Source: Burkholderia catarinensis
GTDB lineage: Bacteria > Pseudomonadota > Gammaproteobacteria > Burkholderiales > Burkholderiaceae
Reading direction: 5' to 3'
DNA length: 64,000 bases
Assembly (NCBI RefSeq): GCF_001883705.2
Contig: NZ_MDEQ02000006.1
Span: 1 to 64,000 of the forward strand
Each line of letters opens with the position of its first letter. The stretch's first letter is position 1. Below the pieces are notes generated by a model that was not told where the DNA came from, did no database searches, and saw only the letters and a program-made list of their open reading frames with translations. The position numbers and the translations under genes were made by a program. Positions 35,553 to 44,852 of this stretch are shown one piece after another.

Positions 35553-36497
35553 ATGTCTTCATCAACCCCCACCCGCCCGTCGCGCCGCAAGGCGCTGCAA
35601 TGCATGGCCTTCGGCGGCCTCGGCACGCTGTTTACGCTGTCGGGCGGCATCCTGACGCCGTTCGACCTCGCACTCGCGCAGACCGGCGACGCGCGCCCGG
35701 CCGACGCGGGCCGGCCGCTGTTCGTGCAGATCAGCGACACGCATATCGGCTTCAACAAGGAGGCGAATCCCGACGTGTCGGCCACGCTGCGGCAGACGAT
35801 CGACCTCGTCAACGCGATGCCCGCGATGCCCGCGCTGACCATCCATACCGGCGACATCACGCACCTGTCCAAGCCCGAGGAGTTCGACCACGCGTCGCAA
35901 CTGCTGTCCGCGCTGCGCGTGCCGGAACTGCACACGGTGCCCGGCGAGCACGACGTCACCGACGGTTCCGGCGCCGAATATTTCGGGCGGTTCGGCAAGG
36001 CATCGGACAACCGCGGCTATTACAGCTTCGATCACGCGGGCGTGCACTTCATCGGCCTCGTCAACGTGATGCACTTCAAGCCGAACGGGCTCGGCAGCTT
36101 CGGCGACGATCAGCTTGCGTGGCTCGCGCAGGATCTGAAGGGCCGCTCGTCGAGCACGCCGATCGTCGTGTTCTCGCACATGCCGATGTGGACCATCTAC
36201 GAGCCGTGGGGCTGGGGCACCGGCGACGCGCCGCAGACGATGGCGCTGCTGCGCCGCTTCGGTTCGGTCACCGTGCTGAACGGGCATATCCACCAGATCG
36301 TGTCGAAGGTCGAGGGCAACGTGACGTTCCACACCGCGCGTTCCACCGCGTTCCCGCAGCCGACGGCCGGCAACGGCCCGGGCCCCGTGCCGCTCACGGT
36401 GCCGCGCGACCGGCTGCCCGCGATGCTCGGCGTGACGACCGTCGAATTCGCGGGCCATCCGGTCACATCGTCGCTGCACGACGCGACGCTGGCCTGA
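35553..36497 (+). CDS. Exported metallophosphoesterase
   Basis: A 314-residue calcineurin-like phosphoesterase with a twin-arginine-type leader (SRRKALQCMAFGGLGTLFTL). All metal-site motifs are present in order: ISDTHIGF, IHTGDITH, GEHD, FSHMP and LNGHIHQ. The DxH-GDxxx-GEHD-GHxH pattern marks a dinuclear-metal enzyme in the periplasm; phosphomonoester or diester substrates are equally possible. The cupredoxin gene begins 19 bases after its stop, so they form an operon, and export of a folded metalloenzyme by Tat would fit. Start preceded by GCGAGG. Confidence 0.9.
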   Translation: MSSSTPTRPSRRKALQCMAFGGLGTLFTLSGGILTPFDLALAQTGDARPADAGRPLFVQISDTHIGFNKEANPDVSATLRQTIDLVNAMPAMPALTIHTGDITHLSKPEEFDHASQLLSALRVPELHTVPGEHDVTDGSGAEYFGRFGKASDNRGYYSFDHAGVHFIGLVNVMHFKPNGLGSFGDDQLAWLAQDLKGRSSSTPIVVFSHMPMWTIYEPWGWGTGDAPQTMALLRRFGSVTVLNGHIHQIVSKVEGNVTFHTARSTAFPQPTAGNGPGPVPLTVPRDRLPAMLGVTTVEFAGHPVTSSLHDATLA

Positions 36498-36516
36498 CAG
36501 ACATGAGGAGACCGAC

Positions 36517-36858
36517 ATGACCCGCTTCAAACAATCTCGAATCATCGCGGCGCTGATCCTGTACGCGGCCGCCGCCGGCACGCCGCTCGCCGCGTTCGCG
36601 CAGGGCCCGGACGGCCCGCTCGTGACGATCCACAACTTCATGTTTTCGCCGATGTCGACCACGATCAAGGCCGGCACGACGATCACGTGGAAGAACCTCG
36701 ACGGGGAGCCGCACACCGTCGTCAACGATGCCGGCATCTTCCACTCGAAGGCGCTCGACCAGGACGAGACGTACTCGTTCCGCTTCGACAAGCCGGGCGT
36801 CTACAAGGTGTTCTGCGGCATTCATCCGTACATGAAGGAGACGATCACCGTCGAATGA
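36517..36858 (+). CDS. Cupredoxin (plastocyanin/amicyanin-like)
   Basis: A 113-residue periplasmic blue-copper protein. The signal peptide (RIIAALILYAAAAGTPLAAFA) is followed by a roughly 85-residue cupredoxin fold: VTIHNFMFSPMSTTIKAGTTITWKNLD. The type 1 copper ligands are visible as His in GEPHTV, then Cys, His and Met in the loop FCGIHPYMK (C-X2-H-X2-M), the short amicyanin-like spacing. It probably transfers electrons or carries copper. It is co-transcribed with the metallophosphoesterase; a functional link between the two is not established. Confidence 0.92.
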   Translation: MTRFKQSRIIAALILYAAAAGTPLAAFAQGPDGPLVTIHNFMFSPMSTTIKAGTTITWKNLDGEPHTVVNDAGIFHSKALDQDETYSFRFDKPGVYKVFCGIHPYMKETITVE

Positions 36859-37152
36859 CGCGGCTCGTCACGACACGCGCGGACGAACGGGGGGTGGCCG
36901 CCACCTACAATGACCCTCGTCCCATTCGCCCGCGTGGCAGACGGAGCCGCCCATGAACGATGCGCGTTGCGACACGGCGGCGCGCGCCGGCAGCGAAGCC
37001 CGCCCCCGCCCCGGTCGTACCGAAGGGTCGAAAGCGATTGGCGAAGTGAACGCTGCCGCCCAGTGCGGTGCGGACGATCCCCCGCCGCCGATCGCCTAAA
37101 CTGAATCGAACTGTTCGGATCCGACCCACCGTCACACGCAGCGAGGCAAGCC

Positions 37153-38292
37153 ATGACCGCGAGCCAGCCGGCACGCATGGACCTTCCCGGGCAAGTCGTG
37201 CTCGTGCTCCAGGGCGGCGGCGCACTGGGCGCGTTCCAGCTCGGCGTCTTCCAGGCAATGGACGAAGCCGGTATCCGGCCCGACTGGGTGGTCGGCACGT
37301 CGATCGGCGCGATCAACGCGGCGCTGATCGCCGGGAATCCACCGGAACGGCGCTACGAAAAACTGTCGGCATTCTGGCGTCGCGTGACCGAACGGACCCG
37401 TTTCGACGTCTCGCCGCTGCTGCCCGGCTGGGACCGGACGCTGGCCGAGCTGATGATCATCGGCGGCGGCATTACGGGATTCTTCCAGCCCAATCCGGCG
37501 TCGTGGCTCGGGCCGATGGTGCGCCTCGGCGTCGATCGCGCGTCGTATTACCGGATCGCACCGCTGCGCGACACGCTCGCTTCGCTGATCGATCCCGAGC
37601 TGCTGAACGCGGGCCACCCGCGCCTGACCGTCAGCGCGGTCAATGCGTGCACGGGCACGATGCGCTATTTCGATTCGCGCGCGACGCGGCTGGAGATCGA
37701 GCACATCATGAGCTCGGGCGCGCTGCCGCCCGCGTTCCCGGCGATACGGATCGACGGCCAGCCGTACTGGGATGGCGGCGTGTATTCGAATACGCCGGTC
37801 GAGGTCGTGCTCGACGACAACCCGCGCCGCAGCTCGATCATCTTTTCGGTGCAGATGTGGAATCCGGCCGGCCCCGAGCCCGAGAGCATCTGGCAGGTGT
37901 CGGAACGGCAGAAGGACATCCAGTACGCGAGCCGCACCGACAGCCATATCGCGCGCCAGCAGCAGATTCACCGGCTGCGCCACGTGATCCGCGAACTGGT
38001 CCGGCACGTGCCGGAAGCGGATCGCACGGCGCCGGCCGTGCGCCGGCTCGCCGCGTGGGGATGCGAGACCACGATGCACCTGATCAAGCTCGCGGCACCG
38101 CGACTCGACGGCGACAATCAGTTCAAGGACATCGATTTCACGCCGGCCGGTATCGCGGCCCGCCGTCAGGCCGGCTACGACGCCGCGCAACGGGCCATCG
38201 CGGCCCGTCCGTGGGACCTGCCGATGGACCCGACGGAAGGATTGACGGTATTCGACCCGGATGCACCGCCCGCCGCTGAAAAAACGGCATGA
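37153..38292 (+). CDS. Patatin-like phospholipase with DUF3734
   Basis: A 379-residue lipid acyl hydrolase. The oxyanion-hole glycines are in LQGGGALGAFQLGVFQ, the nucleophile Ser in VGTSIGAINAAL (G-X-S-X-G), and the catalytic Asp in YWDGGVYSNTPVE. These three complete a Ser-Asp dyad enzyme. The C-terminal part (residues 230-350, SIIFSVQMWNPAGPEPESIW ... RLAAWGCETTMHLIKLAAP) matches DUF3734, often attached to bacterial patatins and linked to polyhydroxyalkanoate or membrane lipid turnover. There is no signal peptide. A 294-base gap precedes the gene. Confidence 0.93.
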   Translation: MTASQPARMDLPGQVVLVLQGGGALGAFQLGVFQAMDEAGIRPDWVVGTSIGAINAALIAGNPPERRYEKLSAFWRRVTERTRFDVSPLLPGWDRTLAELMIIGGGITGFFQPNPASWLGPMVRLGVDRASYYRIAPLRDTLASLIDPELLNAGHPRLTVSAVNACTGTMRYFDSRATRLEIEHIMSSGALPPAFPAIRIDGQPYWDGGVYSNTPVEVVLDDNPRRSSIIFSVQMWNPAGPEPESIWQVSERQKDIQYASRTDSHIARQQQIHRLRHVIRELVRHVPEADRTAPAVRRLAAWGCETTMHLIKLAAPRLDGDNQFKDIDFTPAGIAARRQAGYDAAQRAIAARPWDLPMDPTEGLTVFDPDAPPAAEKTA

Positions 38293-38332
38293 CGCGCGGC
38301 GCCGCAACCGCGCGCCGATCGCACCGGCGCGA

Positions 38333-39535
38333 TCACGCGCGATCGGCCTGCAGGCGTGCGCGGCCGGCCGCGCTCACCTCGACCTCCGCCGCGCCGCCGG
38401 GCGCATGGTGCCGGATCACGTAGCCGCGCGCGCAGGCTTCTTCCCACACCGGCAGGCGTGGACACGACGTACGCCATGCGTCGATCACCTCGTCGTAAGG
38501 CCGCGCGCCGGGCCCGATCCATTCGAGCAGGTCGAGGATCAGCGGCTCGATCGATGCCGTTTCGCGCGCGAGCACGTCCGGGTTGACCACGTGGATCGGC
38601 TGCCCGGCCGCGTAGGACACGATCTGGTCGAATACATCCGAAAACTGCGTTTCGTATTCGTCCTCGGTCACGTAGCCGATATGCGGCGTGCAGACGACAT
38701 TGGGTAAATGCAGCAACGGATGCCGCGGGTCGCGCAGCGGCTCCGTCTCGTACACATCCACAGCCGCCATGCCGGGCCGGCCGGCCAGCAACGCCGCTTC
38801 GAGCGCGCCCGGGGCGACGAGGCCCGCGCGGCTGGTGTTCACGAGCAGCGCGTCGGGTTTCATCCGGCCCAGATCCTCGGCCGTCACGATGCCGCGCGTG
38901 GCCGGCACGAGCCGCATGTGCAGTGAAAGCACGTCGCAGGTTTCGAAGAATGCACGCTTGTCCGGCGCCGTGTCCCGGCCGTCGTCGCGCGCACGCCGTA
39001 GCGACGCTTCGCGCGCCCAGACCAGCACGTTCATGCCGAACGCAGCGCCGTATCGCGCGACCTCCGCGCCGATCCGGCCATAACCGTAAATGCCCAGCGT
39101 GCGCCCGCGCAGCGTCCGTCCGACGCCGATCTGCCAGTTGCCAGCCTGCAGCGCGCGCATCTGCTGCGGAATCTGGCGCATCGCGGCAAGCACGAGGCCC
39201 CACGTGAGCTCGGCGGCCGCATAGGAAGGCGTGCCCGCGTGCGGGTTCGACGACACGATCACGCCGTGCGCGGTGCACGCATCGATGTCGATATGCGGAT
39301 AGACGCTGCGCTGGCTGATCAGCCGCAGCTTCGGCAGCCGCTCGATGAGCGGCGCGCGAATCTGCGTGCGCTCGCGGATCAGCACCAGCACCTCCGTATC
39401 GCGCAGGCGTTCGGCCAGCGCGTCGACGTCCTGCACGTGATCGTTCCAGATCGTGACCGCGTGCCCGTCCAGCTTGCGGAAGCTCGGCAGCGTACGCAGC
39501 GTGTCGAAATAATCGTCGAGGATCGTGATGTTCAT
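38333..39535 (-). CDS. D-2-hydroxyacid dehydrogenase with extra C-terminal domain
   Basis: A 400-residue protein. Residues 1-320 are a standard NAD-dependent D-2-hydroxyacid dehydrogenase: NAD motif [21 protein letters not shown], catalytic Arg in VNTSRAGLV, Glu in VDVYETEPL and His in CTPHIGYVT. Usual family length is about 320. The last 80 residues ([47 protein letters not shown] ... [12 protein letters not shown]) form an extra unit that looks like a small winged-helix protein seen on its own in Burkholderia. The start at 39535 is within a short divergence from an earlier ATG. Substrate unknown. Confidence 0.88.
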   Translation of the reverse strand: MNITILDDYFDTLRTLPSFRKLDGHAVTIWNDHVQDVDALAERLRDTEVLVLIRERTQIRAPLIERLPKLRLISQRSVYPHIDIDACTAHGVIVSSNPHAGTPSYAAAELTWGLVLAAMRQIPQQMRALQAGNWQIGVGRTLRGRTLGIYGYGRIGAEVARYGAAFGMNVLVWAREASLRRARDDGRDTAPDKRAFFETCDVLSLHMRLVPATRGIVTAEDLGRMKPDALLVNTSRAGLVAPGALEAALLAGRPGMAAVDVYETEPLRDPRHPLLHLPNVVCTPHIGYVTEDEYETQFSDVFDQIVSYAAGQPIHVVNPDVLARETASIEPLILDLLEWIGPGARPYDEVIDAWRTSCPRLPVWEEACARGYVIRHHAPGGAAEVEVSAAGRARLQADRA

Positions 39536-39660
39536 CGGGGGTCCTGGCAACGCCGTCATCCTGAACCGGGAGCGCCTCGCAGGGAAATGAATTTATCTTG
39601 CCGATTCCTGCATATTTCTGATCGATCGATTGACGTCGCGCACGCACACCGCGCGCATGC

Positions 39661-40830
39661 TCACTGCCCCGCCGCGCGCATGTCCGGCGCGGTGCCGGCG
39701 ATGACCGGGCACGATTGCGGCAATGCCTGGCCGAACAGCACAGCCAGCCCGCAAGCGGACGTGAACATGCCGAGATCGTCGTGCCCGACGCCCGGCACTT
39801 CGACAACCTGATGTGCGAGATCGTCCGGATGCCGCTTCTTCAGGTAATCGAAATACGCGAGCCCGCGCGCGAGACGGTACGGGCCTTGCGCCATCGCCGC
39901 GCACGAACGGTCGATGAAATGCGTGTACGGGTTCGTGTCGGCCTGCCCGAGCAGGTACACGACATGCCGTGCGACGTAGCGCGCTTCGAGATCGCGCGCG
40001 TCCTGCGACGCGACGTAGGGCGGCGCCGACTTCAGCCCGTATTTCCACTCCGTCGCGCGCGGACAGGTGCCGCCCGAGATTGCCTCGGCATTCGGCCGTT
40101 CGTCGTCGAAATACAGGTAGCTCGACGGGTTCGCGACCACGTAGCGCACGGCGATGCCGGCACGCATCAGCGCATCGCCTTCATGCCCGGTCACCGCGTA
40201 GCGCTGCAGCAACTGCGCACCGGCGGAATGGCCGATCACGACGACGGTCGACAGCGACGGGTACAGGCTGCGGTCGGCGAAATGCACGAGCAACGCGTCG
40301 AGCGCGGCGAACGAACTGACCGGCCCCGGCTGGCGGGCCGCGTCGCCGCCCTTCCACCCTTCCTGCGTCCACGCGAGCGTTTGCGCGGGCAACGAGAATG
40401 CGCGCGTGTCGGCGCGCGTCAGGAACTGCGGCGCGACGACCATCGTGCCCTTGCCGGCGGCGCCGGCTTTCTCGACGACCTCGAGCCCCGCTGCGTAGTA
40501 CGCGTCGGCATTGCGGAGCGCGCCGTGAATCACGATGAACACGCGCGTGACGTCAGGCGCGGCCTGGTCGAGCGGATGGTCGGCGTAGACGGGCAGCACC
40601 GCGCTGCCCTGCGGCGTAGCGACAGCCACGCGCTGGTCCGCGACGGCCTTGACCGGCGCATCGAGACGTGCGCGCTGAGAGGACGTGGCGGCTTCGGCCG
40701 GATGCGCGCCGCCCAGCACGCCGACAACGGCGCAGGCAACTGCAAGCGAAACGGCGTATGACAGCCTTCGGAAAGTCGGCAACGCCCGCGACAGCCGGAT
40801 TCGGGCAAGGGCAGCGGAAATGAGGGACAT
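39661..40830 (-). CDS. Exported alpha/beta hydrolase
   Basis: A 389-residue secreted serine hydrolase. The long N-terminus leads to a signal peptide (SYAVSLAVACAVVGVLGGAHPAEA). The core shows VFIVIHGALRNADAYY (oxyanion loop), the nucleophile elbow TVVVIGHSAGAQLLQRYAV (G-H-S-A-G) and the C-terminal His in VPGVGHDDLGMF. The acid is probably an Asp in the LLGQADTNP region. Several Cys near the C-terminus (GGTCPR, DRSCAAM, SACG, QSCPV) may make disulfides. The ATG at 40830 has a good signal peptide; longer frames reach into the tag gene. Confidence 0.85.
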   Translation of the reverse strand: MSLISAALARIRLSRALPTFRRLSYAVSLAVACAVVGVLGGAHPAEAATSSQRARLDAPVKAVADQRVAVATPQGSAVLPVYADHPLDQAAPDVTRVFIVIHGALRNADAYYAAGLEVVEKAGAAGKGTMVVAPQFLTRADTRAFSLPAQTLAWTQEGWKGGDAARQPGPVSSFAALDALLVHFADRSLYPSLSTVVVIGHSAGAQLLQRYAVTGHEGDALMRAGIAVRYVVANPSSYLYFDDERPNAEAISGGTCPRATEWKYGLKSAPPYVASQDARDLEARYVARHVVYLLGQADTNPYTHFIDRSCAAMAQGPYRLARGLAYFDYLKKRHPDDLAHQVVEVPGVGHDDLGMFTSACGLAVLFGQALPQSCPVIAGTAPDMRAAGQ

Positions 40831-40858
40831 GGTGACGGGCCGATTGGTTGGTATGACT

Positions 40859-41485
40859 TTAACGGCGATGGTCGCAGAATCCGTCGCGCGCTGCGGGCCC
40901 GTTGCGGTGATCCGCATGCGATACCTGATCCCGTCGGAAGCATTCAATCGAGTGATCGTTGACGATGCCGACAGCCTGCATCCACGCATACACAATCGTC
41001 GGGCCAATGAACTTGAAACCCTTTTTCTTCAACTCTTTCGAGATTCGCTCGGAAAGGGGCGAACTTGCTACCCAGCCTTGCCCATCCCCCTGCAATACTT
41101 TTCCATCGGTGAACGACCAGCAGAAGTCGCTGAAACGCTCACCCCGCTCCTCCATTTCGCAATAGATTCGTGCCCCACGAATCGTGGCCTCGATCTTTGC
41201 TTTGGCTCGGATGATTCCAGCATCTGCCATCAACCGAGAGATGTCCTGCTCACCGTAGCGTGCAACCTTCTCCGGATCAAAGTCCGAAAATGCCTTTCGG
41301 AAGGCATCGCGCTTGCGCAGTACGATTATCCAGGCCAATCCGGCCTGGAATCCTTCAAGCATCAGCGTCTCCCACAGCAAGCGTGAGTCGCGGATCGGCA
41401 CGCCCCACTCGTGGTCGTGATACACCCGCATCAGCGGATCGCTGTCAGCCCACACGCATCGGGCGATGGGTCCCTTGTCGATCAT
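40859..41485 (-). CDS. tag: DNA-3-methyladenine glycosylase I
   Basis: A 208-residue base-excision-repair enzyme removing 3-methyladenine from DNA. The N-terminus CVWADSDPLMRVYHDHEWGVP holds the zinc-binding Cys and His; the remaining zinc ligands are in the C-terminal VNDHSIECF. Between are LLWETLMLEGFQAGLAWIIVLRKRDAFRKAF, with Glu and aromatic base-pocket residues, and KKKGFKFIGPTIVYAWMQAVG. The coding sequence has clearly lower GC and more A/T third positions than its neighbours, which suggests recent acquisition. It is the leftmost gene of a lower-GC block reaching the HxlR gene. Confidence 0.95.
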   Translation of the reverse strand: MIDKGPIARCVWADSDPLMRVYHDHEWGVPIRDSRLLWETLMLEGFQAGLAWIIVLRKRDAFRKAFSDFDPEKVARYGEQDISRLMADAGIIRAKAKIEATIRGARIYCEMEERGERFSDFCWSFTDGKVLQGDGQGWVASSPLSERISKELKKKGFKFIGPTIVYAWMQAVGIVNDHSIECFRRDQVSHADHRNGPAARDGFCDHRR

Positions 41486-41522
41486 TCTTTTGTCACCCTT
41501 GTCGCTCTATGTTTCCGAATGC

Positions 41523-42302
41523 CTATGCAGTAGGAATCGTGCCCCCGTCAATCACATACTCCGTTCCGGTGATCGTTGCTGCGCGCGGGGAAGCCAGGAA
41601 TGCAATGAGGTTCGCCACCTCGATGGGTTGCGATGGCCGCCCCAGCGGAATGCCGCCCAGTGAATTCATGATGATCTTTTTCCCACCCTCGTAGTCCGTG
41701 CCCGCCTGCAAGGCAAGCCGTTCGGCCAGCGCCACGGATGCCTCTGTTTCAATCCAGCCAGGCGCCACCCGAACGACACGAATGCCCTTGGGTGAAACTT
41801 CTTTCGACAGGCTCTTGCTGTATGTCGAGAGCGCGGCCTTCGCCGCCGCATAGGCGGTAGTCGATTCCGGCAAGGGAAGGTCGCGTTGGATCGACGTGAC
41901 ATGAATGACGACGCCGGCACCCTTTGCCAGCATGCCGGGCAACAATGCACGATCCAGCCGGACGGCAGGAAGCAGATTGAGGTTCAATTCGCGCCGCCAC
42001 TCGTCTTCGCCCAATGCGGCGAAGCCTCCACCAGGTGTCGTCGAACCACCCACGACGTGGACGATGATGTCCACGCCTCCAAAGTGGGCCGTGACAGCCT
42101 TTGCCACCGCGTCGCAGCCGTCGATTGTCGTCAGGTCTGCTGCGACGAATACGTCAGCCAGCGTATCGGTCGGCTGTCCCCTGGCCGTGGTGAGGACTTT
42201 CGCGCCGAGTTCGTGGAACAGGCCGACGACGGCCTTTCCAACCCCCTTGGTGCCTGCCGTCACCAAGACGCGCTTGCCTTGCAATTCCAGGTTCATGGGC
42301 AT
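41523..42302 (-). CDS. SDR-family oxidoreductase
   Basis: A 259-residue short-chain dehydrogenase. Cofactor motif [18 protein letters not shown] (a TGxxxGxG variant), catalytic Ser in [12 protein letters not shown] (Ser of VTS) and Tyr-X3-Lys in AYAAAKAAL. The C-terminal [15 protein letters not shown] is typical of classical SDRs. The starts at 42302 and 42296 are in frame; 42302 overlaps the stop of the SnoaL-like gene (TGATG), so the two are translationally coupled. Codon use is less GC-biased than flanking genes. It is divergent, with its partner, from an HxlR regulator. Confidence 0.9.
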   Translation of the reverse strand: MPMNLELQGKRVLVTAGTKGVGKAVVGLFHELGAKVLTTARGQPTDTLADVFVAADLTTIDGCDAVAKAVTAHFGGVDIIVHVVGGSTTPGGGFAALGEDEWRRELNLNLLPAVRLDRALLPGMLAKGAGVVIHVTSIQRDLPLPESTTAYAAAKAALSTYSKSLSKEVSPKGIRVVRVAPGWIETEASVALAERLALQAGTDYEGGKKIIMNSLGGIPLGRPSQPIEVANLIAFLASPRAATITGTEYVIDGGTIPTA

Positions 42303-42628
42303 CACCGAATCTCCAATGACTTGATCCTGTCGCCTTCCAGGCTGAACACATGGTCGAGCTGGACAGGGCTACCCGGGAAGTCGCCCACGACATTCGCCGT
42401 GACCGTCAGCCGGCCACCTTCTCGGGAAACGCCGACAGGCTCCACGGTGTACTCGAATTTCTTCCGCGTCTCCCGTCGCCAGGATTCAATGGCGTCATGG
42501 CCCTGGTACGTCCGGCCTTCATCAACGACGAGCGCATCCTGCGCGAAGACCCGCGCGATGTGCGTGATGTCCTCGCCATTGCTGATCTTGAAGTAGGCGG
42601 AGACTGGATCGGGTAGTGAGAGGGACAT
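42302..42628 (-). CDS. SnoaL-like (NTF2-fold) protein
   Basis: A 108-residue protein with the NTF2-like fold: [47 protein letters not shown], then [36 protein letters not shown]. There is no signal peptide. It is the first gene of a two-gene unit with the SDR (overlap TGATG) and divergent from the HxlR regulator 91 bases away. Together they look like a small regulated detoxification or modification operon. Substrate unknown. Confidence 0.85.
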   Translation of the reverse strand: MSLSLPDPVSAYFKISNGEDITHIARVFAQDALVVDEGRTYQGHDAIESWRRETRKKFEYTVEPVGVSREGGRLTVTANVVGDFPGSPVQLDHVFSLEGDRIKSLEIR

Positions 42629-42642
42629 GGTTGCGTTCTCGC

Positions 42643-42680
42643 GATAGTTTGCTGTACTAGCATTTTCACCATAGACTATC
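42643..42680. promoter_or_regulatory. GATAGT...ACTATC dyad between SnoaL/SDR operon and HxlR gene
   Basis: Six-base complementary arms GATAGT (42643-42648) and ACTATC (42675-42680) lie in the 91-base divergent gap. A short dyad, so chance is possible; the place is right for the HxlR operator. Confidence 0.35.
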
Positions 42681-42719
42681 CATTCAACAAGAACGCACCG
42701 AAAAGTAAGTTACTGTGCT

Positions 42720-43085
42720 ATGGGAAAGATATACACGCCAGCGACCGCCGCACTGGGGGTAGAGGAAGTTCTTCGACTGCTGGAAGGTCGATGGAAACTG
42801 ATCATCCTTTTCCATTTGTTCGATGGAAAAGTACAACGCTATTCGGATTTCGAGAAGTTGATCCCCGGGATTTCCCAGAAGATGCTGGCCCAACAACTCC
42901 GGCAATTGGAATCCGATGGAATCGTGTCGCGAAAGCTGTATCCGCAAGTCCCCCCGAAAGTTGAGTACCGTCTAACGGATTGGGGACAGGCTTTGTGTCC
43001 TGCTTTGGATGCGATGCTGAAATGGGCGGAAAAACGCGACGCCCTGGTTGCGACGCCCGTTCCGGACGAGGACACCGGCGACTGA
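42720..43085 (+). CDS. HxlR-family transcriptional regulator
   Basis: A 121-residue winged-helix regulator: LGVEEVLRLLEGRWKLIILFHLFDGKVQRYSDFEKLIPGISQKMLAQQLRQLESDGIVSR, then the wing PPKVEYRLTDWGQAL. It lacks the N-terminal Cys of redox-sensing HxlR members (its place is ALGVEEVL). It is divergent from the SnoaL/SDR pair it presumably controls. Lower GC than the surrounding genome and Lys-rich, like the rest of this block. Confidence 0.92.
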   Translation: MGKIYTPATAALGVEEVLRLLEGRWKLIILFHLFDGKVQRYSDFEKLIPGISQKMLAQQLRQLESDGIVSRKLYPQVPPKVEYRLTDWGQALCPALDAMLKWAEKRDALVATPVPDEDTGD

Positions 43086-43308
43086 TGATTGAGTTAACCG
43101 ACAATCCCCTCTACGCCGCCCGATCTCCCACGACACCCCCGCCTGAACAGCATTGATCTCGAGGCCTACGCATCGATTGCGTCGACTCATCGCATAGTGA
43201 AATGTGAGGTGCGGTCTTGTTTGACCATCTCCTCGCCGTCCCCCAAGTACGGTCATTTTTTTTGTATGTCGATACCTATCAACCCCATAGCCGGTAGTGC
43301 TTTCAAAC

Positions 43309-43328
43309 ATATCGTCGAATCACGATAT
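43309..43328. promoter_or_regulatory. Putative ArsR-family operator ATATCGT-N6-ACGATAT
   Basis: A perfect 7-bp dyad 55 bases upstream of the ArsR-type start. The spacing and AT-rich arms fit ArsR/SmtB operators. Confidence 0.6.
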
Positions 43329-43382
43329 AAGATTCGCCCATCGACGATACCCGTTTGCCCGACCGAAACGCCAACCCCATCC

Positions 43383-43691
43383 ATGCCGACCGAACTCGAC
43401 ATCGACGCGATCCTGAAAGCGCTCTCGAACCCCGTGCGCCGGGAAATCCTCGTCTGGCTGAAAACGCCGGACGCGCATTTCCCGCAACAGACGCTGCCGT
43501 ACGAAAACGGCGTCTGTGCGGGCCAGATCGACGCGCGCTGCGGGCTGTCGCAGTCGACTGTCTCCGCGCATCTCGCAACGCTGCAGCGCGCGGGGCTCGT
43601 GACGTCGACGCGGATCGGCCAGTGGGCGTTCTTCCGGCGCAACGAGGCCGTCATCGACGCATTTCACGACGCCCTGCGCCGCGAACTCTAG
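43383..43691 (+). CDS. ArsR-family transcriptional regulator
   Basis: A 102-residue winged-helix repressor: DIDAILKALSNPVRREILVWLKTPDAHFP, then the recognition region CAGQIDARCGLSQSTVSAHLATLQRAGLVTSTRIGQWAFFRRNEAVI. Two Cys (in NGVCAGQ and DARCGLS) lie at the HTH and could sense electrophiles or thiol-reactive compounds rather than metal. It precedes the old yellow enzyme gene by 81 bases on the same strand. This regulator-OYE pair occurs elsewhere for electrophile-responsive ene-reductases. The frame extends to 43197, but the ATG at 43383 gives the family length. Confidence 0.92.
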   Translation: MPTELDIDAILKALSNPVRREILVWLKTPDAHFPQQTLPYENGVCAGQIDARCGLSQSTVSAHLATLQRAGLVTSTRIGQWAFFRRNEAVIDAFHDALRREL

Positions 43692-43772
43692 CCAACGGCC
43701 GAACCGGCCATGCGGGCCGCTGTCGCACATGACGCGACGGCTTTCCCGCCTTTCGTGAAGAGGTTATCTGCC

Positions 43773-44834
43773 ATGCCCACGCTGTTCGATCCCGTTACCC
43801 TCGGCGACCTGACCCTGCCGAACCGCATCGTGATGGCGCCGCTCACCCGCTCCCGTGCGGGCTCGACGCGCGTGCCGAACGCATTGATGGCGCGCTATTA
43901 CGCCGAGCGCGCGTCGGCCGGCCTGATCATTACCGAAGCAACGTCGGTCACGCCGCAAGGCGTCGGCTATGCGGACACGCCCGGCATCTGGTCCGACGAG
44001 CAGGTCGAGGGCTGGAAGCGCGTGACGCAGGCCGTGCACGCAGCCGGCGGACGCATCGTGCTGCAACTCTGGCACGTCGGCCGGATCTCCGATCCCGTGT
44101 TCCTGAACGGCGACCTGCCGGTCGCGCCGAGCGCGATCGCAGCGGGCGGCCACGTGAGCCTCGTGCGTCCGCAGCGCCCGTACGTGACGCCGCGCGCGCT
44201 CGAACTCGACGAAATCCCGGGCATCGTCGCCGCATATCGCAAGGGCGCCGAGAACGCGAAGGCGGCCGGCTTCGACGGCGTCGAGATCCACGGCGCGAAC
44301 GGCTACCTGCTCGACCAGTTCCTGCAGGACAGCACCAATCGCCGCACCGACGCATACGGCGGCCCGATCGAGAACCGCGCACGCCTGCTGCTTGAAGTGG
44401 TCGACGCCGCGATCGACGTGTGGGGCGCCGGCCGCGTCGGCGTACACCTCGCGCCGCGCGGCGACGCGCACACGATGGGCGATTCCGATCCGGCGGCAAC
44501 GTTCGGCTATGTCGCGCGCGAACTCGGCCGCCGCAAGATCGCGTTCATCTTCACGCGCGAATCGTATTCGGGCGACCACTTGAGCCCGCGCCTGAAGGAA
44601 GCGTTCGGCGGCCCGCTGATCGCGAACGAGCAGTTCACGCTCGACACCGCGCAGGCTGCGCTCGCGAACGGCAGCGCCGACGCGATCGCGTGGGGCAAGC
44701 TGTTCATCGCGAACCCCGACCTGCCGCGCCGCCTCGAACTCGGCGCGTCGCTCAACAAGCCGGTGCCGGAGACGTTCTATGCGGAAGGCGAAACGGGTTA
44801 TACCGATTACCCGGCGCTGAGCGACGCGGCCTGA
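43773..44834 (+). CDS. nemA: Old yellow enzyme family alkene reductase
   Basis: A 353-residue FMN-dependent ene-reductase of the NemA (N-ethylmaleimide reductase) type, which reduces activated C=C bonds and nitro-esters with NADPH. Characteristic pieces: [15 protein letters not shown] at the N-terminus, [24 protein letters not shown], the substrate-anchoring motif [20 protein letters not shown] (His-X2-Asn), [14 protein letters not shown], and the FMN phosphate-binding [12 protein letters not shown] region. The ArsR regulator immediately upstream probably governs it in response to electrophiles. The GNAT gene is convergent, 18 bases after its stop. Confidence 0.93.
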   Translation: MPTLFDPVTLGDLTLPNRIVMAPLTRSRAGSTRVPNALMARYYAERASAGLIITEATSVTPQGVGYADTPGIWSDEQVEGWKRVTQAVHAAGGRIVLQLWHVGRISDPVFLNGDLPVAPSAIAAGGHVSLVRPQRPYVTPRALELDEIPGIVAAYRKGAENAKAAGFDGVEIHGANGYLLDQFLQDSTNRRTDAYGGPIENRARLLLEVVDAAIDVWGAGRVGVHLAPRGDAHTMGDSDPAATFGYVARELGRRKIAFIFTRESYSGDHLSPRLKEAFGGPLIANEQFTLDTAQAALANGSADAIAWGKLFIANPDLPRRLELGASLNKPVPETFYAEGETGYTDYPALSDAA

Positions 44835-44852
44835 CGGCCGGACAGCACGTGT

